The notes under the pieces are model-generated. The model was given only the letters and a program-made list of their open reading frames with translations, did not search any database and was not told the origin of the DNA. The position numbers and the translations under genes are program-made. From NCBI RefSeq assembly GCF_024763615.1, contig NC_077223.1, forward strand, positions 70,804,627 to 70,868,626: DNA of 64,000 nt, written 5' to 3'. Shown here in pieces: positions 24,301 through 33,300 of the stretch. Each line of letters starts with the position of its first letter. Position 1 is the stretch's first letter. The stretch comes from Phlebotomus papatasi (lineage: Eukaryota > Arthropoda > Insecta > Diptera > Psychodidae).

Positions 24301-27300
24301 GTTACCCTTCTATTTTTAGATAAACAATATTGTTTGAACAACTGAGCTTCATGTCTTACCTCAGAGGCAAATATTTCTCCTCCTTTCCACCAATAAACGT
24401 AGTGCTGGGAAGTTTGAACACTCTCTCCATATCATGTTCACCTAGTTTCCATTATCATACAAGACATATTGATTTTAGTTTTTCTTGTAGTAAATCTTCT
24501 TTCATAAAAAAGTGCTTATAAAAATTTTATATTTTTTTTTTCAAACAAAATTAAATGCCTAAACTTTTAATATTGAAATTCGGAGCGAATAATGACTAAT
24601 ATATATATTTTTTTGTAAGTTAATATTAGTTTATTTATGATCTTACAACTATTTGTATTTTTTTATTTACTTCACGATTTTGTCTTTATTCAGAGGATGA
24701 GTTGTTTTGTTTTAGTAAATTTATTAAATGAAAGGTGAACTGAATTTGGTAAAATTACATTTAATCTGCAGTCAAATTAATCAATCATTAATCATGCCTG
24801 AGAATTGTGATGAAAGAGTGAAAAAAGAGCAAAAACACCATGCTTTAGAAAGAAGAAACCAACTAACCTGGACCAATAGGAAAGTACTTTTCAAAAATAA
24901 AATTTTGATCATTTTTTTTTGGATTTCAACAAAAGTTACGCCAATTAATTTGTGTTCGATGGATTCTTTGGGTGACTAAAGCATCTACTACATGTGGGAA
25001 GGAGGAATTCTAATAAATACTTTCAACAAAACTAAATATTTTTGTGTCCCTTTCCAATATTCTAATAAATAAAAAATAAATAAAACAGAAAAAAACTATA
25101 TACAGATGATTCAAAATATTTTTGTACAACAAATAACATGTATTTTTTCAAAAGAAATTTCCTTTCTTTGCTTCATTTTTTTAAAGAATATTTTTTTTTT
25201 AATTTTTTTTGTGAGGTGCAGGAAAATATATCTACTTACCAAAATTAAAATTTGAGTAAATTAACTTCGTTGCACGTTTATCTTCAAGATTAATGTTGTT
25301 AATACCAAGAGGATCGGTTTGAGCTATATGATGACCTCGAATCTAAATTTCGTCACGGATTTTAATGGGTTCCCCATCCGTAATTATAAGTAACAACAAC
25401 AATAATAATAACAATAATTAAATGTGGATGAAAAAACAATATTATTCTAGCGAAGAAAAACATTATCTTTCTTCTAGTAACCATTAGATAAAAAAAATTA
25501 CCAAAAATAGAGATAGAACATTAAAAAAAATAGAAAATAAATGAAATGTGTTTCATATATTTTTGAATGTATTTTTTGAGTCAAAAGAAAAGAAAGAGTA
25601 TTCTCCGTTTGAGGAATAAATAAGTATAACAACTAATTATTTTTTCTTACAGCCCATCCATCCCTTGATAGAATGTTTAAATAAATATTTACAAAAGGTT
25701 AATATCCCAAAGTTTTAACAAAAATAAAAATCTTTTTAGTTTGTCTTTCTATAAAAGTTAATCAGTATATTCCTGTTGTTTTGTCACAGTTTTTGTCTCA
25801 AATTTTCGTGTTTTGTATATATCAGAAAAAAAAACATTAAAGAAGTAAAGTAAAAGAAATATAAAAAAAAGAAAAAAAAGAACACATAAATTGACGAACT
25901 AAGCATTGAAATATACTAAAGAGAAAATATATTACATGAAAAACATGAAGAAGCTATCAAAAAACACCACACAACTTTTGCTCAAGGATATATCAACATT
26001 ATTACATTTCCAATTAACGTAAAAGATACCTTTTTTCTTATAAAATGTTGATAAAAGCATAAACAAAAAATAAATAAAATAAAAGATAAATAACAAAAAC
26101 AATTTTTCTCTCAACAAACATTAAAGGAAAATAATAATGAAGCCATGAAAGAGTGATTATAAAATTTATATTTAGCAAACATCTCATTAAGTTAAAAATT
26201 TGTGCATTTGAAATTTTTTAATCACTACACAATTAAAGAAAAAAATAAATAAAACGAAAAAAAGATAAAAGAAAAAACCTTTCTTGGTTTCCTAAAATGA
26301 ATTAAATTAATTTGTGATTGATAAAGCATTAAGATTGCCCAAAAGAATTTCCTCTTTTACCTAAGATTGTTTAGAATCTTAGATTCAGTTATTAACTTGG
26401 TTCATTCGTATTGATTTTTTGTTGATATTTTTTATGTGAAAATTAAACAGATCATTGTACCAAAAAAATTAACAATTTAGAAAAAGCAAATGATTTGTCA
26501 AATTTCTGATATTATTTTTTTATCATCTGTTGTCTCAGTAATTAATTATTATTTACAAGGCACTTCTCCGAATTTCAATCGAATTTCTGATTGTTTTTTT
26601 TATTTAATTGTTTTTTTTTTACAAATTAGTAAGTAGATGTAATAGAAAAATAAATAAATTTTGACATTGAAATTTAATTACCGAAATTCATATATTTTCT
26701 CGTCACTTGTTCATTAGCACGTCGCTTCACTCCATCCGGACCAACTTTTAACTCAGAATTCAAAATTCCGAGTGGATCCAAATCAGCCATCAAATGACCA
26801 CGTGACTATTTTGTGATTGTCAATAAATTTGTTTAGAAAAAAAATCACATATTTTCATATAATATATATATATAAAAGAAGTTAGAAAATAATTTATAGC
26901 AAAAAAAAAGAACTTAGAGAAAGTCATAGAATTTGACTGAAGAATATAAAAAAAACAAAGTTTTTAATTCAATCTCGTCCAATGAGTCAAATTATAAAAA
27001 ACCAAAAAAAAACTATTTAAACTATAATATTTGAAATAAAATTGTTGCAAATTAATTAATATCAATGAAAATGATATTGTCATTTTTTTGCATACAAAAG
27101 AGAATATAAACAATTAGGGAGGGACATTACTTAAATCAAAAGAAATAAATCATAAAAATGTGGATATTATAAAATTCTAGCAAAATAAAAATAATAAACA
27201 TACAGATAAAGAAATTTAAAAAAAATTACATGTAACGAACACGGAAAATTTTTTTCTGATAGTCTGTAAGTGAAAATTGTTGCACTGTTTTGACAACTAC

Positions 27301-30300
27301 TCCTTCACTCTATGTGATCATTTTTCTTATCTATTTTTTTAATAAAATACCTTTACTAAGCCCGTCTCCAAGTTGTCGATTGCAGTATTACTCGATATAC
27401 TGCAATCAAACAACATTGATTAAAGTTGAAGGCGGGGACTAATGTCTCAGTAAACAAGCCACGCCCTTTCGAAGAATTTGGGAAAATCACGATCATTGTA
27501 TTTTTTGGCAATCAACTATAACTACGTATTCTAAAATCTAAAGGGTAATATTTCCTGAAAATACTTGACGAGAGCATCAGAATATAGTTAATACTTGAAG
27601 AAAATTAACTGAATAATTGATTAATTACTTGAAGAAACAATCTTTAAACCCTCAAAACAATTCATACAATTACATTTAAGAAACTAACATATTATCCTTG
27701 AAACATTCCTGAAAAATTTTAAAGGTTAAACGAAAAACATTACGTCTTTTTGGCTAAGGAAATTATAATTATTAATAATCAAAAAAAGGAACTGGAAAAA
27801 TCTACCACAATTTAGTAATTTACGAATTTTCTCTTGACTTAGGATCAAAGATTTAATGAGCTCACTATTTTGATTTTAATTTAAGTTACGTCCATAATCT
27901 AGGCAATATAATTTTTCCTGATTTTTATGCTAAGGTTTTATGCTCCGATTCTATCGATTCCGATTAAATCCTTCATAAGGGAAAAATTAAAGACCTTTAA
28001 ATGACCGACAATTCTCTAGTGCAAACCAATACGATCGCTGTAATCTCAAATTACAGTAAACATAAATCATTTGGAGGAAAGGTCTACATTGATACCTATA
28101 CGATAATATGTATAATCCCTCGGTTTTGAGCCTTTTATTTATATTATATTTCAACTCCTTACTCCTAAGGAGTCATATCTTGGTAGAATTTTGGATATTT
28201 GAAGTTAAGAATTTTTTACCGTTACGCTGTCCTTCGCCCGTCCATCCGTCTGGCCGTTACCACATCTAGACGCCAAACGGTTAGAGATAGAGACTTGTGA
28301 CCTTAACCAAGTCAACCCTGTGGCCATCCAAAACCAAATTTCTTGAGACCGTTCGAAAACGTGTCGTGCGATTTTTTCGTTTTTGCATATGTTTTAGAGG
28401 GTGACTAGGTGGACATTACGCCCAAATACGAAATTACCGTTCAATCATTCCTATCGATTTTTCAAGTCCAAATGTTTAAAAGGCTATAAAGAACTCAATT
28501 TTTAACCGAATCATCTCATGTTTAAGCTCTTTGTAAAAGTCTTGGAAATCCTATAAAGATCGAACGGGTTCCAATCGATTACGAACCGGTTATGTACCGG
28601 TTATGAACAGCTAATTAATTTTTGTTTCTAAGTTAATTTTATTATTCTTAAACTATTTCTAGGGATCTTTTGGGTGATTTATGAATCCATCACTTGTGAA
28701 CTGGTAAACGGTAAATGACGCGAAAGTACTTTTGAGGTATAGAATCCAAATCACGAGTTTGCACATTTCGTAAAGCATGGAACGCTTTTGCACCTTTTTT
28801 CGCATATTTCTACTAAAACGAACTTGGTCTTAACGTAATGTAATTTAGCTCTACAAAACGATTATGGAACTAAATTGGATGATAGGACTCGGCTTTCTTT
28901 TTCAATATGAAAAAAAATATCGTATGTCAAGGTAGCCCCAGCTGAATATGATCCCACTTCTCACTAATTAAATTTTCTTGCAATTATAACAAAAGATGAT
29001 GGAGCTATATTGAAAACGCTATTATTCTGCATATTTCTAAAAGCCTCTACATGGACCTCAGTGGATCAGTGGATAGATGCAAAAGTAATGCCAATGCACT
29101 GATAATAACCCGCAAAAAAGGGAGGTTGGTAAAAGGAAATAAGTTTTTATATGCAGAGTTTAGTCGAATACACATTCACTGGCTAGATCCACAAACCGAG
29201 GCTGGTCTACCGTGATGTAAAGCAGTACTGTGTGTATCAGAACGCACACAGATCACTGTGATATAGAGTAGATTTACCCGCCTTGGGGGTTAAGATAGAA
29301 CAGGAGAATGGGGAATGCATAATGTGCCCAAATAAGTCCCCTGGGTTCAATGGTTCCGAAAGGAATATAACTGACTCATAGACAAAATTTAATCTTTAAG
29401 GCCTGTACACACTGAGAGCAATTTTCGTCCAAAAATATGCTTTTTTTAAGAAATCGTTTGTACTGCTGTAGATAGAAACATCAAAATTCTGTCAAAAATT
29501 GATCCCAATATATAGGGGCTTTCTAGGATGTTGGACTTAGGCATAATTTAATTTAGATCCAGAATTGTTTTGTCTACCTAAATTACATTAAGTTAAAGCC
29601 CAGATTCCTTTAGAAATATGCAACAAATCCGTTTTCAATATAGCCCCAGGTCAATATAATTCTACGTCTAGATTGTCTAGATTAGGCGTAATATCCAATT
29701 GAAATCAAAATAATAAAAATAGTCAAAAATCATTGAACTCATCCAACCAAAAAAAAATTGTAAGGCCTGAAATATAAAATTATTGTTGCATATAGTTCCT
29801 ATTCTCTTGTTCAATAAAATCTTTTCAATCTCAAAAAAGACTTCAATTTTTATTTTACTTTTATCAAGCCTGGCTATAACTGGCTTTAACAACTCCATTC
29901 TTTTTTTTCAAATTTTGTTTGATCTAAATTTTGTTATAAATCTATTTTGGTGAAGAAAAATTAACCAAATGAACTTTTCCATTTTTCTTCGATCGAATTG
30001 CCAATCCTATCATACACAGAAAAATATATTTCGGTAAATTCTTCGAAAATGTTTGTGAATTACTACTGAGGACATATGTTCGTAAATTGTATAACCTACT
30101 AAAAAAATTCGTAAAAGTTTGTACTTTTTTTCACAAACATTGTTCGTAAGATGATCACTTGACGAGTATTTTTTTGTTCTTTTACAAACATTTGTTCGTA
30201 AAAGTTCGTAAGCATACAAAAAATGGTGGTAAAATTTTGCCATTTGTTCGTAAATTTTTGTTTGTTTGGTGAAAAATTACGAACTAATGACAAAAATTTA

Positions 30301-33300
30301 CCAACATTTTACATATGTTTGTTATTTTACAAATGTTTGTAAAAGAATAAAGAAATGTTCGTCAAGTGATCATGCTACGAACAATGTTTGTGAAAAAGCG
30401 TAAACTTTTATACAAACTTGTGTGTGGTTATTCGATTTACAAACATTTCGTAAGTCTCCAAAAGAAATTCACAAACATTTACGAACAATTTAACGATTTT
30501 TTCTATGTAGTTTCTTTACCTATATTCTTTTTTAGTATTGCATGAAGAATTTGTGAGTAAAGCTTTTTTACAAAATCAAATTCCTATCTCTATATCGAAT
30601 ATTAAAAAAAAATACACAACAATGATCACATAAAGTTAAGTAGTAATGATTATACACCCCATTTGTACTTTCTCTTTTTTTTAAACTAAACATGTTCTGA
30701 TCCTTTCAAATTAAGCAAAACTACTACAAAACCTTTAAAAAAAGACTTTGTAAAATTTAATATTACAAAATAAACCCGTAAAAATTGCGTCACAGTTTGA
30801 AAAGTATAAAAAATTGAAGGTCACATGCAATGGCTCTTTGCAAATTAATTCTTGCTGCTTTTTATTCAGCCGTTTTTTTTTACCCAACTCTTCAACGAAA
30901 TCATTCATTTTATTATTTCATTGACATTCTCTGTCCCCAAAAAGAAATCTGTACAAATTTGAAGCTTGATTTATTTAGCAATTTATAAAAAAAAGATAAA
31001 CTTTTCTTTTCAGAGAAACGTTAAAAGAAACAGACAAAGCACCCATAAGTTTATAATTATAATCATCTCTTTTGGTCATTATTAGGTAATAGAAAAAAAT
31101 AGAGCAGCAAATATATATTTTCAAAAAAATTAAAGCTAAGAAAATTAGAAAAAAAGAAGCTGCTATATATATATTATCCGTATTTCCAGAATTTTATACA
31201 TTCATAATTCTTCTACAAATGTACAATCCCCAGATCCCGTGTTTAAAATAAAGTCTTTTAAAGTATTTTGTTTTGGATATTTTTTTGGGAGAAATAATAA
31301 GGAAATTTCCTTTTATATTTTGACTCAAAATAATCATTGGAAAAAAAAATTGGAAAATTCAAAAATAATTTAAAAATAAAAGAAATAAACTGAATAAATA
31401 TTCTTTCATACCTGGTAACTTCTGATAATGGCCTGAACAGCTAGATGATCATCAATGACTTTCTCATCTGATGACATTGCAGATCCTACTGCACCTGGCA
31501 GGGAACGAATCTCAGACAGAGCTACATGTCCCTTTGGCACCGGTGCCAGCGACGGGGGAGCGGTATAGGAATTATTTCGGAAATACGCATCCCACGACTG
31601 CAAAACGCAAAAAAAATGATAATCTTAGATAACAATTCATCAATGAGACAAACATCACACGAGAGCCAAAATGTGTTAATTTTAGAAATTTACACTATAA
31701 AACATCACGAATTTTTGGCAATGTCACGAGTTTTCTGATAAGATACCCCATGTGAGGCATTAAAAAAGGCGTTTCGTGCGAAAAAGATCAAGATAATATA
31801 AGAATAATTCACTGATAAAACTTACCGCATGCACTGATGCCGGATCCCTCAGCCAGGCATTGTACATATCCTCAACATAGTTAGAGCTGGAGCCATTGAG
31901 GAAAGGTTCAGCCGCAGCTGAATTATAGTGCCTCAGTGATGACGCTGGTAGCAATTCACTGGCAATCTTTAACAAAAAAAAATCCATGTCATATCATACT
32001 AACGAAAAAAATGTAAAGAAACGTAAAACGTTGATACTTATATATTTTTTATCATGAGCTAATCTATTTTGTGATTTGTATTCTTTCATGACAAAAAGTC
32101 CCAAAAAGTTCACTGATTTTTAATGATGACAAAAGTAATTTACGCGAAAAAACGTAATTTCAGAAGGCTCAGTTTAAAACAAATTTACAATGTTCTTGAC
32201 TTTACTAGTGGAAATTTCCAGTATTTATCAGTTGTTTAAATAGAAAAGAATATACTTCAAAAGAATTGATACAGAACTACATTAAATCTTGATCAGGGGC
32301 CATCAAATTGACGAATACAAGAAAAAATCTGAAGAGATAGTTAAATATTGCGATTTTTGTCGAATATAGAAAATATTTTCAAAAAGCTTGACAAAATAGA
32401 ATAGGGTAAATGTCCTAATTCAAAACCATTTCCAGACGCTTTAACTTTGACAGAAAATTCAACACATTAAGTTCAATTTTTTTCTGAAGAGAATTACATA
32501 AATTTGCTCCTTGACTCTTCTAGAATGTTACTGTTTAGTGAACATTCTTTAGATATAATTTGAAAACTTCTTAAATACAAGAAAAATAAGCGAGTGTAAA
32601 ATGCTTCTATTGGAAACAAATTAATCCAAATGGAGGCAAGGGAAAGTTTCTAATTGGAGACAAAGTGTAAGTGAAACAGCGACGAAAGGCTTCAAAAACC
32701 TTGTTGAGTTGCTCTTGAGTACAGGATTTGTTCTTATTCCTGGGCTTTTCTCCTTTCCCATCTAAAACAATAAGAAAATCTCTCCAAAAAAATCATATTT
32801 CCAGGGTTTCCTATTGAAGCATTTGCAGACACTTCAGAAAAAACCCTTTTTGTTCACGAAATAGGTAATTATTTCATTTGAAAACTTCACACCGTTAACA
32901 ATAAAGATTAGCACTTAATTTAACTAAAATTAGCCAGAAATGTGACATTAAATGTTAAGCAAAACGAATAAACAACAGTCACATCATTATGTTTTTCATT
33001 GGAAAACATGGTCGATCGATGAAAAATTCGATGGTGAAAAGGTATACTGTTAATTTTACTGATAAATTAACAAATTAAAATCTGTGAATATGAATGGATT
33101 TTCGCTTTATTTGAAGTAAAATTAACTAAATAATGAAACTGTGGTATAGAAAATATATAAATACAATATTTTAGTACTGTATTTATCATGAAAACAATGA
33201 CGTTTCCATTTGGAGTAGCGAAAAATTTCCATTTAGAGCAGGTTTTGAATTAGTTTAATTTTCCCTACAGCATACCATTATTGTCTCATTGAAATATCAC

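Noticed and set aside
24728..24979. ORF of 83 codons considered as a third OGDH alternative exon
   Set aside because: No RGHxxAxxDPLGI homology on the minus strand and no suitable splice sites.
25240..26805. Both homologous OGDH exons used in one transcript
   Set aside because: Each is 3n+1 bases; using both shifts the downstream exon out of frame.
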